This document shows, in pieces, positions 1-5,848 of a DNA stretch of 12,688 bases; positions within the stretch are counted from its first letter, which is position 1, and each line of letters opens with the position of its first letter. The stretch comes from an uncultured Eubacteriales bacterium. Lineage in GTDB: Bacteria > Bacillota > Clostridia > Oscillospirales > Oscillospiraceae. A program made the translations under genes and the position numbers. The notes under the pieces were generated by a model. The model did not search any database and was not told the DNA's origin. It saw only the letters and a list, made by a program, of their open reading frames with translations. Where the stretch lies: contig URGL01000064.1 of the NCBI GenBank assembly GCA_900547405.1, positions 1 through 12,688 on the forward strand, read 5' to 3'.

Positions 1-23
1 TTTTATTCAATAGGGGTCCCCTC

Positions 24-74
24 CACCCCCGCCGCTGCGGCGGCACCCTCTCCAAGCAGGAGAGGGCAGGGGTG
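24..74. repeat. Degenerate copy of the dispersed multi-hairpin repeat
   Basis: The segment folds into two adjacent hairpins. One is CCGCCG/CGGCGG at 29-43; the other is CCCTCTCC/GGAGAGGG at 46-66 with an AAGCA loop. Both are enclosed by an outer CACCCC/GGGGTG pairing (24-29 with 69-74). The second hairpin has the same arms as the repeats at about 1210-1228 and 12641-12658, so I take this as a divergent member of the same family. There is no T-run after it on the + strand, so it is not an obvious terminator for + transcription. No promoter for the downstream SIS gene could be picked out with confidence between it and position 104. Confidence 0.55.
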
Positions 75-103
75 CTCTGTTTCAAGAAAGGAGAAAAACC
101 AGA

Positions 104-721
104 ATGCTCAAACCAGAAAGCAATCAGGCGGTGGAGAATTTCTTCTCCTCCGTGGATACCGAGTTCAATCAATTCCTCCATGACCGGAAGCCGGAGGATT
201 ATCAGGCCGCCGCCCAGCTGATCCTGGAGTCCCAGGCCCAGGGGGGCCGGATCCATGTCACCGGCATTGGCAAGTGCAGCCATGTGGCTACCTATGTGGC
301 ATCCCTGCTGTCCTCCACCGGCAATCCCGCCTACTATCTCCATGGCACCGAAGCCGTTCACGGCTCCTGCGGCCAGCTGGTGGCCGGGGATGTGGTCATC
401 GCCATTTCCAACTCCGGCGAAACCGGAGAGCTGAAATCCACGGTCCTTGCCGTGAAGAACAACGGCTGCAAAACCGTGGGTGTCTCCGGCAATCCCAACA
501 GCTGGCTGGCCAAGAACACCGACGCCTTCCTCTTTGCCGGTGTAAACGCCGAGGGCGGCCCTTTGAACCGGGCTCCCCGGAATTCCGTCCTGGCGGAAAT
601 GCTGACTCTCCAGGCCCTGTCCGTGGCCCTGCAGGCCGAGAAGGACTGGGATCCCATCCGTTATGTCCGCTGCCATCCCGGCGGAGCCCTGGGCCAACTC
701 CGGGACGGCGAGAAAAAGTGA
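104..721 (+). CDS. SIS-domain sugar-phosphate isomerase, KpsF/KdsD-like, without CBS domains
   Basis: This 205-residue protein is a single SIS (sugar isomerase) domain of the arabinose-5-phosphate isomerase type. Visible motifs are GIGKCSHVA (residues 54-62, Lys57), HGTEAVHG (80-87), the phosphosugar-binding ISNSGET (101-107), EGGPLNRAP (150-158, Glu150) and C-terminal HPGGALG (191-197). These match the KdsD/KpsF/GutQ pattern, including the Lys, Glu and His positions thought to be catalytic there. The family members in E. coli are about 320-330 residues because two CBS domains follow; this protein stops after the SIS domain. A clear AAAGGAG (87-93) sits 10 nt before the ATG. It is presumably cytoplasmic, interconverting an aldose phosphate and a ketose phosphate. 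The true substrate is unknown; the adjacent RbsD/FucU gene points to sugar catabolism rather than KDO synthesis. Confidence is high for the fold and low for the substrate. Confidence 0.85.
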   Translation: MLKPESNQAVENFFSSVDTEFNQFLHDRKPEDYQAAAQLILESQAQGGRIHVTGIGKCSHVATYVASLLSSTGNPAYYLHGTEAVHGSCGQLVAGDVVIAISNSGETGELKSTVLAVKNNGCKTVGVSGNPNSWLAKNTDAFLFAGVNAEGGPLNRAPRNSVLAEMLTLQALSVALQAEKDWDPIRYVRCHPGGALGQLRDGEKK

Positions 722-731
722 GGTAAGACCT

Positions 732-1142
732 ATGCTGAAAGGAAAACTGATCCACCCCCAGCTCATGGCGGCCCTGTCCGCCTGCGGCCACGGCGATAAG
801 ATCCTCATTGCCGACGGCAACTACCCCCTGGACTCCAAGACCACCGATGCCGAGCTCATCTATCTGGGCCTGACTCCCGGCCTGCCCACCGTCACCGATG
901 TGCTGGATGCCATTCTCAGCGCCTCCAACGTGGAGAAGGCCCAGGTCATGACCCCCGGCGAGGGGGAGGCCGAGCCTGAGATCTTCGACGAGTTCCGCAA
1001 GCGGCTTCCCGGCCAGGAGCTGGAAAAGCTGGGCCGGTACGAATTCTATGACGCTTGCTGCGTCCCCGGCGTCAAGGTCGCCATCTCCACCGGCGAGAAG
1101 CGGACCTTCGCCAATATCCTCATCACCGTAGGCGTGGCGTAA
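732..1142 (+). CDS. RbsD/FucU-family sugar mutarotase
   Basis: The 136-residue protein begins MLKGKLIHPQL and carries GHGDKILIADGNYP (from residue 19; His20 corresponds to the catalytic His of RbsD). It ends in a GEKRTFANIL segment equivalent to the family's C-terminal substrate-binding motif. Members interconvert pyranose/furanose forms or anomers of ribose or fucose in the cytoplasm. The motif order and length fit the family. One oddity is that the C-terminal motif has Phe where RbsD and FucU usually have Tyr before the (Ala/Gly)-Asn pair. I chose the ATG at 732 over an in-frame ATG at 663 because 663 lies inside the SIS gene, while GAGG at 720-723 sits 8 nt before 732 and the homology starts there. 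The gap to the SIS gene is only 10 nt, so the two are co-transcribed. Whether it acts on fucose, ribose or another sugar cannot be told. Confidence 0.85.
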   Translation: MLKGKLIHPQLMAALSACGHGDKILIADGNYPLDSKTTDAELIYLGLTPGLPTVTDVLDAILSASNVEKAQVMTPGEGEAEPEIFDEFRKRLPGQELEKLGRYEFYDACCVPGVKVAISTGEKRTFANILITVGVA

Positions 1143-1150
1143 GCGCCCAT

Positions 1151-1240
1151 GGGGCGGTACCGTGCAAAGGACAGTGCCGCCCCACACCCGTCAGGGCTTC
1201 GCCCTGCCACCCTCTCCAAAGGAGAGGGTTTTCTTTTTTT
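1151..1240 (+). repeat. Dispersed multi-hairpin repeat, copy A
   Basis: Three consecutive stem-loops follow the mutarotase gene. The first pairs 1151-1160 with 1174-1183 (10 bp with one G-U). The second is CAGGGC-ttc-GCCCTG at 1192-1206. The third is CCCTCTCC-aaa-GGAGAGGG at 1210-1228, followed by a T-rich tract. Bases 1180-1217 (38 nt) are identical to the reverse complement of 12651-12688 at the right end of the window, so this is a genuine dispersed repeat and not just a terminator. Such conserved hairpin repeats at gene ends are common in gut Clostridia; the family name is not known to me. Confidence 0.8.
1209..1240 (+). terminator. Intrinsic terminator of the SIS-mutarotase operon
   Basis: An 8-bp CCCTCTCC/GGAGAGGG stem with an AAA loop is followed by TTTTCTTTTTTT. 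It is the last hairpin of repeat copy A and lies 68 nt after the mutarotase stop codon, before the tRNA promoter. Confidence 0.8.
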
Positions 1241-1251
1241 CAAAAAAAGGA

Positions 1252-1280
1252 TTGCTTTTTTGGAAGACCTATGATACAAT
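1252..1280 (+). promoter_or_regulatory. Sigma-A-type promoter of the tRNA unit
   Basis: TTGCTT (1252-1257) and TACAAT (1275-1280) are separated by 17 nt, and TG one base before the -10 box gives an extended -10. Transcription would start near 1287, about 18 nt before the mature tRNA-Gln. Confidence 0.75.
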
Positions 1281-1304
1281 GCTCCGTGTGCCCGGTCAAA
1301 ATAT

Positions 1305-1379
1305 TGGGATGTCGCCAAGCGGTAAGGCACCAGACTTTGACTCTGGCATTCGTCGGTTCAAATCCGGCCATCCCAGCCA
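1305..1379 (+). tRNA. tRNA-Gln(TTG)
   Basis: A complete cloverleaf is visible. The acceptor arms are TGGGATG (1305-1311) and CATCCCA (1369-1375), with discriminator G and an encoded CCA (1377-1379). The D-arm is closed by GCC/GGC. The anticodon stem is CCAGA/TCTGG with loop CTTTGAC, giving anticodon TTG at 1337-1339. The T-arm is GTCGG/CCGGC with TTCAAAT. It reads CAA and, by wobble, CAG glutamine codons. It is followed after 4 nt by tRNA-Lys. Confidence 0.95.
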
Positions 1380-1383
1380 ACAT

Positions 1384-1459
1384 GATCCGCTAGCTCAGTT
1401 GGCAGAGCAACTGCCTTTTAAGCAGTGGGTCCGGGGTTCGAATCCCCGGCGGGTCACCA
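1384..1459 (+). tRNA. tRNA-Lys(TTT)
   Basis: The acceptor arms are GATCCGC (1384-1390) and GCGGGTC (1449-1455), followed by discriminator A and an encoded CCA. The anticodon stem ACTGC/GCAGT encloses the loop CTTTTAA, giving anticodon TTT at 1417-1419. The D-loop (AGCTCAGTTGG) and T-arm (CGGGG-TTCGAAT-CCCCG) are canonical. It shares the promoter and terminator of the two-tRNA unit. Confidence 0.96.
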
Positions 1460-1464
1460 CAGCG

Positions 1465-1490
1465 GCCACCACGAAAGTGGTGGCTTTTTT
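1465..1490 (+). terminator. Intrinsic terminator of the tRNA unit
   Basis: A perfect 8-bp stem GCCACCAC/GTGGTGGC with a GAAA tetraloop is followed directly by TTTTTT. It lies 5 nt after the CCA end of tRNA-Lys. Confidence 0.93.
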
Positions 1491-1508
1491 GTGCCCCAAA
1501 TGGGGCTG

Positions 1509-1527
1509 TATCCCCCCGGGGGGCTTC
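1509..1527. promoter_or_regulatory. C6/G6 palindromic motif, candidate operator 1
   Basis: TATCCCCCCGGGGGGCTTC contains a 12-bp perfect palindrome (six C, six G). A near-identical motif recurs at 2344-2362, in the same position relative to the promoter of the second methyltransferase gene. Its last bases overlap the proposed -35 box (1525-1530). C-tract/G-tract sites flanked by AT are the style of CsoR/RcnR-family metal sensors, which include nickel/cobalt-responsive members. That assignment is an analogy only, since the outer half-sites do not match exactly and no regulator gene is in the window. Confidence 0.45.
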
Positions 1528-1553
1528 TCAAAAGCTCCCGGAGCGGGTAAAAT
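1525..1553 (+). promoter_or_regulatory. Probable promoter of the first methyltransferase gene
   Basis: TTCTCA (1525-1530, 4 of 6 to the -35 consensus) and TAAAAT (1548-1553) are 17 nt apart. An inverted repeat GCTCC-c-GGAGC (1534-1544) lies in the spacer, and the C6/G6 motif overlaps the -35 box. Confidence 0.55.
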
Positions 1554-1587
1554 AGGCCGGAAGCAAAAATAGACAGACACTGGAGAG

Positions 1588-2328
1588 ATGACCGTGGAAA
1601 ACCGCGAAATAGAAGATCGGGTGGTGCGCTACTGGACCGTCCGGTCTCATGATTTTGGAACCATCCGAAAAAACGAATTGGGCAACGCCATGGGCAGGCG
1701 CTGGCTGGAGGAGCTGGAGGCCGGTCTGCCCCAGGGTGGGCCTCTTCGTATCCTGGACATTGGCACAGGCACAGGCTTCTTTGCCATTCTCCTGGCCCGG
1801 CTGGGCCACCGGGTAACGGCCATTGACTTAACGCCGGCCATGCTGGAGGAGGCTTCCGCCACAGCCGCCGGACTGGGGCTGGACATCGACTTTCGGCAGA
1901 TGGATGCCCAGCAGCTGGACTTCCCGGAGAATACCTTCGACGCTCTGGTCAGCCGGAACCTGACCTGGACTCTGCCGGAGCCGGAGAAGGCCTATGCCCA
2001 GTGGTACCGGGTCCTAAAGCCCGGCGGTGTGCTCCTGAATTTTGACGCGGATTACGCCGAAAATGTCCGCAGCGAAAGCACCCAGAACTGTTCCGTGGCT
2101 CCGGACAGCCCCTATGGCCACCTGGGCATGACCAGGGCCCTGGTGGAGGAAAACAAGGCCATTACCCTGGAAATGGACCTTGGGCAGAAGCGGCCGGAGT
2201 GGGACCTGTCCCGGCTTCAAGGGCTGGGCTTTGCCGAATGCCGGGCAGATCTGACGGTGGGGCGGCGGGTGCTGGGTGAAGCGGACCTGGTGAACGCGCC
2301 CATGTTTGGGATCCTGGCAAAAAAATAA
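1588..2328 (+). CDS. Class I SAM-dependent methyltransferase (paralogue 1)
   Basis: This 246-residue cytosolic protein has a Rossmann-type SAM-binding fold. Motif I is LDIGTGTGFF (56-65), the ribose-binding acid ends TAID (Asp80), the substrate-side motif is SRNLTWTLP (122-130), and post-motif II is LKPGGVLLNFDADY. It is a clear paralogue of the protein at 2510-3304, which has NLTWNLP and LNFDANWY at the same places; this copy is shorter in the region after that motif. The substrate is not recognisable. The gene has its own promoter and lies just before a nickel-type importer operon, so a role in metal uptake is suspected. Start choice is uncertain: GGAG (1582-1585) is only 2 nt before the ATG at 1588 but 8 nt before an in-frame GTG at 1594, so the GTG may be the true start. 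There is no convincing terminator after it. Confidence 0.88.
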   Translation: MTVENREIEDRVVRYWTVRSHDFGTIRKNELGNAMGRRWLEELEAGLPQGGPLRILDIGTGTGFFAILLARLGHRVTAIDLTPAMLEEASATAAGLGLDIDFRQMDAQQLDFPENTFDALVSRNLTWTLPEPEKAYAQWYRVLKPGGVLLNFDADYAENVRSESTQNCSVAPDSPYGHLGMTRALVEENKAITLEMDLGQKRPEWDLSRLQGLGFAECRADLTVGRRVLGEADLVNAPMFGILAKK

Positions 2329-2343
2329 AAAAACTTCAAAAAA

Positions 2344-2363
2344 TATCCCCCCAGGGGGCTTCC
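2344..2363. promoter_or_regulatory. C6/G5 motif, candidate operator 2
   Basis: TATCCCCCCAGGGGGCTTCC matches the motif at 1509-1527 in 18 of 19 positions, the one difference being A for G at the centre. As in the first copy, the TTC at its right edge forms the start of the proposed -35 box. Repetition at an equivalent promoter position is what supports a regulatory role; the regulator is unknown. Confidence 0.45.
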
Positions 2364-2389
2364 GCAGAAAGAAGATCCTGTGCTACTAT
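2360..2389 (+). promoter_or_regulatory. Probable extended -10 promoter of the methyltransferase-importer operon
   Basis: TGcTACTAT (2381-2389) is a good extended -10 element. The -35 box is weak (TTCCGC, 2360-2365, 18-nt spacer), which fits extended -10 dependence or an activator. The inverted repeat GCTAC-tat-GTAGC (2382-2394) covers the -10 region and could be another protein site. Confidence 0.5.
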
Positions 2390-2439
2390 GTAGCTACGGT
2401 TAACAACACCCCCCTAAATTCTTTCCTACCCTGAGAGTG

Positions 2440-2479
2440 AAACGCCGCACCGTCGAAAGCCGTGCGGCGTTTCTCTTTT
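2440..2479 (+). terminator. Terminator-like hairpin in the leader of the importer operon
   Basis: A perfect 11-bp stem AAACGCCGCAC/GTGCGGCGTTT (2440-2450 with 2462-2472) with an 11-nt loop is followed by CTCTTTT. It lies downstream of the proposed promoter at 2360-2389 and upstream of the Shine-Dalgarno at 2498. It could end the first methyltransferase transcript, act as an attenuator of the importer operon, or define a leader RNA of roughly 85 nt. No known riboswitch fold was recognised in the approximately 45 nt before it. Confidence 0.65.
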
Positions 2480-2509
2480 GGGCGGATATCCATGGTCAGG
2501 AGATACGCT

Positions 2510-3304
2510 ATGAGGCAGTTCGTAAGCTACGAAGAAGAGAACATCCACTATTGGACCCACCGGGCCCCGGGCTATTCCGGAGTGAATCAGGAGGAGCTGG
2601 CCACGGACCAGAAGCGGGTGTGGGGCCGCGCCATTGGGGAGCGGATCGCCGCCCGGTTTCCGGGCAGAGGGCCGGAGAGCATCCGGGTGCTGGACGTGGG
2701 CACCGGCCCGGGATTCTTCGCCATTATCCTGGCCCAGATGGGCTATCAGGTGACCGCCGTAGACTACACCGCCTCCATGCTGGAGGAGGCCCGGCACAAC
2801 GCGGGGGCTCTGGCGGGTAAGATCGATTTCCGGAGAATGAACGCGGAGGAGCTTCTCTTCGCCGAGCACAGCTTCGATGTGCTGGTGACCCGAAACCTGA
2901 CCTGGAATCTGCCGAATCCGGAGAAGGCCTACGGCCAATGGGTCCGGGTCCTGGCTCCCGGAGGGCTGCTGCTGAACTTTGACGCCAACTGGTACCGCTA
3001 CCTCTGGGACGAGGAGGCCAAGCTGGGCCACAGCCAGGACCGGGAGAAGCTGGCCGCCGCGGATGTCCGGGACGAAACCGCCGGAACGGATGTGGATGCC
3101 ATGGAGGCCATCGCCCGGAAGACTCCCCTCTCCAGACGGCACCGGCCCCAGTGGGACCTGGAGGTGCTGGAGTCCCTGGGGATCCAGGCCGCTGCCGATG
3201 AGCAGATCTGGCGGCGGGTATGGACCCGGGAGGAGCGGATCAACAACGCCTCCACGCCCATGTTCCTGGTGGAGGGGCGGAAGGCAAAGCTATGGGAAAA
3301 CTGA
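2510..3304 (+). CDS. Class I SAM-dependent methyltransferase (paralogue 2), head of importer operon
   Basis: The 264-residue protein has motif I VLDVGTGPGFF (60-70), TAVDYTASMLEEA, VTRNLTWNLP, and LAPGGLLLNFDANWYRYLW. The N-terminus (EENIHYWTHRA) aligns with EDRVVRYWTVRS of the upstream paralogue. The sequence after NFDANWY is longer than in the paralogue and ends in a similar NASTPMFLV segment. I chose the ATG at 2510 because AGGAG (2498-2502) lies 7 nt before it. In-frame ATGs at 2462 and 2492 fall within or next to the hairpin and have poorer sites. Its 3' end overlaps the start of the permease gene by 13 nt, so it is translationally coupled to the transporter. This ties its function to import: making or modifying a chelator, or modifying the imported compound. 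The reaction is not known. Confidence 0.9.
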   Translation: MRQFVSYEEENIHYWTHRAPGYSGVNQEELATDQKRVWGRAIGERIAARFPGRGPESIRVLDVGTGPGFFAIILAQMGYQVTAVDYTASMLEEARHNAGALAGKIDFRRMNAEELLFAEHSFDVLVTRNLTWNLPNPEKAYGQWVRVLAPGGLLLNFDANWYRYLWDEEAKLGHSQDREKLAAADVRDETAGTDVDAMEAIARKTPLSRRHRPQWDLEVLESLGIQAAADEQIWRRVWTREERINNASTPMFLVEGRKAKLWEN

Positions 3305-4242
3305 CAGCATACATCGGCAAGCGCCTGCTGCAGCTGATCCCTGTGGTCCTGGGCATTACCTTTTTGTCCTTCGCCATGATGCGCATCGCAGGCAGCGATG
3401 CCGTCATGGAGCTGTATGGGGACAAGGGGGCCGTGGCCCAGGAGATCATCGAGGCCAAGCGGGGGGAGCTGGGCCTGGACCAGCCCTTTCTCACCCAGTA
3501 CGGCGCCTGGCTGAAGGGCCTGCTGACGGGAGACATGGGCACCAGCTACGTCTCCGGGAAGGATGTCTTCCACACCTTTGTCAGCAAGCTCCCGGCGACC
3601 TTGCTGCTGACGGCGCTGTCCATCCTCGCAACAGTGGTGATCTCCATTCCCCTGGGCATCTGGGCGGCGGTGAAGCAGAACCGGTTCACGGACTATTTCC
3701 TCCGGGTTTTCAGCTTCCTGGGAAACAGCCTGCCCAACTTTTTCGTTGCCCTGCTTCTCATGCAGCTGTTCTCCATCCGGTGGAAGCTGCTGCCGGTGAT
3801 CTCCAGCGGCACAACGGTGCAAAGCGCCATCCTGCCCACCCTGACTCTGGCCATTGCCATGTCCGCCAAGTATATGCGGCAGGTCCGGGCCACGGTGCTG
3901 GAGGAGCTGAACAAGGATTATGTCTTGGGGGCCAAGGCCAGAGGCGTGCGGGGAAGCGTCACCCTGTGGAGAAGCGTCCTCAGGTCCTCCATGCTGACCA
4001 TCATCACCCTTCTGGCCCTGTCCATTGGCAGCCTCTTGGGGGGCACCGCCATTATTGAGAGCATCTTTATGTGGGACGGCGTGGGAAAGCTGGCGGTGGA
4101 CTCCATTACCATGCGGGACTATCCCATGATCCAGGCCTATGTGGTCTGGATGGCCATCATCTATGTGGTGGTGAACCTCATCACCGACATTCTCTACCAT
4201 GTGCTGGACCCAAGGATCCGATTGGGGGTGCAGGCGGGATGA
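3292..4242 (+). CDS. nikB: NikB/DppB-type ABC importer permease
   Basis: This is a 316-residue integral membrane permease of the oligopeptide/dipeptide/nickel family. It has an N-terminal membrane segment after RRLLQ-like residues (about 12-30), the extracytoplasmic GDMGTSY motif (80-86), several further hydrophobic segments, and the EAA-type loop EELNKDYVLGAKARG (from residue 204) that docks on the ATPase. The C-terminus DPRIRLG is typical of the family. I chose the ATG at 3292 over an upstream in-frame ATG at 3220 because homology begins MGKLTAYIGKRLLQ and GGAAGG lies about 8 nt upstream. The gene overlaps the preceding methyltransferase, and its stop codon overlaps the start of the next permease. 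Nickel is inferred from the short ATPases and the CODH/ACS context; peptide transport is the alternative. Confidence 0.88.
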   Translation: MGKLTAYIGKRLLQLIPVVLGITFLSFAMMRIAGSDAVMELYGDKGAVAQEIIEAKRGELGLDQPFLTQYGAWLKGLLTGDMGTSYVSGKDVFHTFVSKLPATLLLTALSILATVVISIPLGIWAAVKQNRFTDYFLRVFSFLGNSLPNFFVALLLMQLFSIRWKLLPVISSGTTVQSAILPTLTLAIAMSAKYMRQVRATVLEELNKDYVLGAKARGVRGSVTLWRSVLRSSMLTIITLLALSIGSLLGGTAIIESIFMWDGVGKLAVDSITMRDYPMIQAYVVWMAIIYVVVNLITDILYHVLDPRIRLGVQAG

Positions 4243-5063
4243 GACTGAACAAAAGCGGGGTCAAAACCCGTCTGGCGGTCTTTGGGGCCCTTGCGCTGCT
4301 GCTGATTGTCTGCTCCTTCTTTTCGGCGTATCTGACCCCCTATGACCCCTATCTGCAAAATCTGGACATTGCCAAGCAGCCGCCCACCAGGGCCCATCCT
4401 CTGGGCACGGACCGGTACGGCCGGGATATGCTGTCCAGAGTGATCGCCGGGAGCCGTGCCAGTATTTTTTCCACCCTTTTGCTGGTGGCGGTCATCACCG
4501 GCCTGGGAACGGCGGTGGGGGTCACCTGCGGTTGGGTCGGGGGCCTGACGGATACGGTGCTGATGCGTATTTCCGATGTATTTCTGGCCTTTCCGGGGCT
4601 GGTGTTCGCCCTGGCAGTGGCCGGGTCCCTGGGGGGCGGACTGCAAAACGCCATCATCGCCCTGGCGGCCATTTCCTGGCCCAAGTACGCCAGGATCGCC
4701 CGGAGCCAGACCCTGAGCCAGAAGGAATCCCAGTGGATGAAGGCGGTGCGGCTTTCCGGCAGCGGCACGGGGAAAATCATCCTCAAACACATTCTCCCCA
4801 ATATCCTGGGGCCCATCCTGGTTACCTCCATGCTGGACATCGGCACCATGATGATGGAGCTGGCGGCTCTGAGCTTCTTAGGGCTGGGGGCCAAGCCTCC
4901 CATTCCGGAGTGGGGCAGCATGATGAGCGACACCCGGAGCCTCATGACCACCTCCCCCTGGATCACCTTCAGCCCCGGCATTGCCATCTTCCTTTCCGTG
5001 ATGATCTTCAATCTCCTGGGGGACACCCTCCGGGACTACGCGGACCCCAAGAGCCGGAGGTAG
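4239..5063 (+). CDS. nikC: NikC/DppC-type ABC importer permease
   Basis: This 274-residue second permease of the same importer would form a heterodimer with the preceding one in the membrane. Visible are one N-terminal membrane segment (about 11-30), the hallmark HPLGTDRYGRD (53-63) of OppC/DppC/NikC proteins, and the EAA-type coupling loop MKAVRLSGSGTGKIILKHILP (around 167-187). The C-terminus GDTLRDYADPK is standard. Its ATG overlaps the upstream stop in an ATGA arrangement, and the ATPase gene follows after 3 nt. An in-frame ATG at 4071 lies deep inside the upstream gene and is rejected. Substrate specificity rests with the solute-binding protein. Confidence 0.88.
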   Translation: MRLNKSGVKTRLAVFGALALLLIVCSFFSAYLTPYDPYLQNLDIAKQPPTRAHPLGTDRYGRDMLSRVIAGSRASIFSTLLLVAVITGLGTAVGVTCGWVGGLTDTVLMRISDVFLAFPGLVFALAVAGSLGGGLQNAIIALAAISWPKYARIARSQTLSQKESQWMKAVRLSGSGTGKIILKHILPNILGPILVTSMLDIGTMMMELAALSFLGLGAKPPIPEWGSMMSDTRSLMTTSPWITFSPGIAIFLSVMIFNLLGDTLRDYADPKSRR

Positions 5064-5066
5064 CCA

Positions 5067-5846
5067 ATGGAAGAACTACTGAGATACGATCATGTGGATA
5101 TTTCCTACCTGGGGCAGCCCGCCATCCGGGACGTGAGCTTTTCCCTGCATTCCGGGGAGATCCTGGGCATTGTAGGCGAAAGCGGCAGCGGCAAGAGCAC
5201 CCTCATCAAGGCGGCCATGGGGCTGCTGGGGGCCGAGGGCTGCGTCACCCGGGGAGAGATCCGATACAAGGGGAAGAATCTTCCGGATTTGCCCCCGAAA
5301 GAGCTTCGCAAGCTCTGCGGCCCGGAACTGGGCTATATCTTCCAGAGCGCCGGCAGCTCCTTCTGCCCCATCCGGACCGTAGGGGCCCAGCTGTTGGAGA
5401 CCATGGGGGAGCATGAAAAAATCTCCAAGGCGGATTTTCAGGCCCAGGCCCTGGAGCTGCTGGAAAAGCTGGGCTTTGCCGATGGGAAGCGCATTCTGGG
5501 GAGCTACCCCTTTGAGCTGTCCGGGGGGATGCAGCAGCGCATCGGCATTGCGGCGGCCATGCTCTTGAACCCCTGCGTCCTGTTTGCGGACGAGCCTACC
5601 TCTGCCCTGGATGTGACCATTCAGAAGCAGGTGGTAGAGGAGATGCTGCTGGTGCGCAGGACCTTTGGCACGGCCATCATCCTGGTTACCCATAATCTGG
5701 GTGTCATTGGTGCCATGGCGGATCGGATCCTGGTATTAAAAGACGGAGAAGCTGTGGAATCCGGAAAAACCCAGGATGTCCTGACCAATCCCCAGGCAGA
5801 CTACACCAAGGCCCTGCTGGCCGCGGTGCCCAAGCTGCGGAGGTAG
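5067..5846 (+). CDS. nikD: NikD-type ABC importer ATP-binding protein
   Basis: This 259-residue ATPase carries Walker A GESGSGKST (37-45), signature LSGGMQQ (151-157), Walker B VLFADEP (171-177) and the following TSALD. It energises uptake from the cytoplasmic face. It stops shortly after DYTKALLAAVP and lacks the C-terminal extension that makes Opp/Dpp ATPases about 320-340 residues long. That length is closer to NikD (about 254) and is one reason to favour a nickel-type system. CGGAGG (5055-5060), inside the end of the previous gene, is 6 nt before the ATG. Confidence 0.9.
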   Translation: MEELLRYDHVDISYLGQPAIRDVSFSLHSGEILGIVGESGSGKSTLIKAAMGLLGAEGCVTRGEIRYKGKNLPDLPPKELRKLCGPELGYIFQSAGSSFCPIRTVGAQLLETMGEHEKISKADFQAQALELLEKLGFADGKRILGSYPFELSGGMQQRIGIAAAMLLNPCVLFADEPTSALDVTIQKQVVEEMLLVRRTFGTAIILVTHNLGVIGAMADRILVLKDGEAVESGKTQDVLTNPQADYTKALLAAVPKLRR

Positions 5847-5848
5847 CC

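Noticed and set aside
24..74. CRISPR-like repeat array from the hairpin repeats
   Set aside because: The copies are far apart, in different orientations and palindromic with no spacers or cas genes.
1305..1459. tRNA genes as an integration site for a mobile element
   Set aside because: No integrase, no direct repeat of a tRNA 3' end further along, and the flanking genes look like ordinary chromosomal operons.
2390..2480. Possible NiCo or cobalamin riboswitch in the importer leader
   Set aside because: Only about 45 nt lie between the expected transcription start and the terminator-like stem, too short for those folds, and no conserved core was recognised.
2998..4200. 400-codon minus-strand frame opposite the methyltransferase and permease genes
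   Set aside because: His/Gln/Gly-rich with no recognisable domain; it spans the overlap of two well-supported + strand genes.
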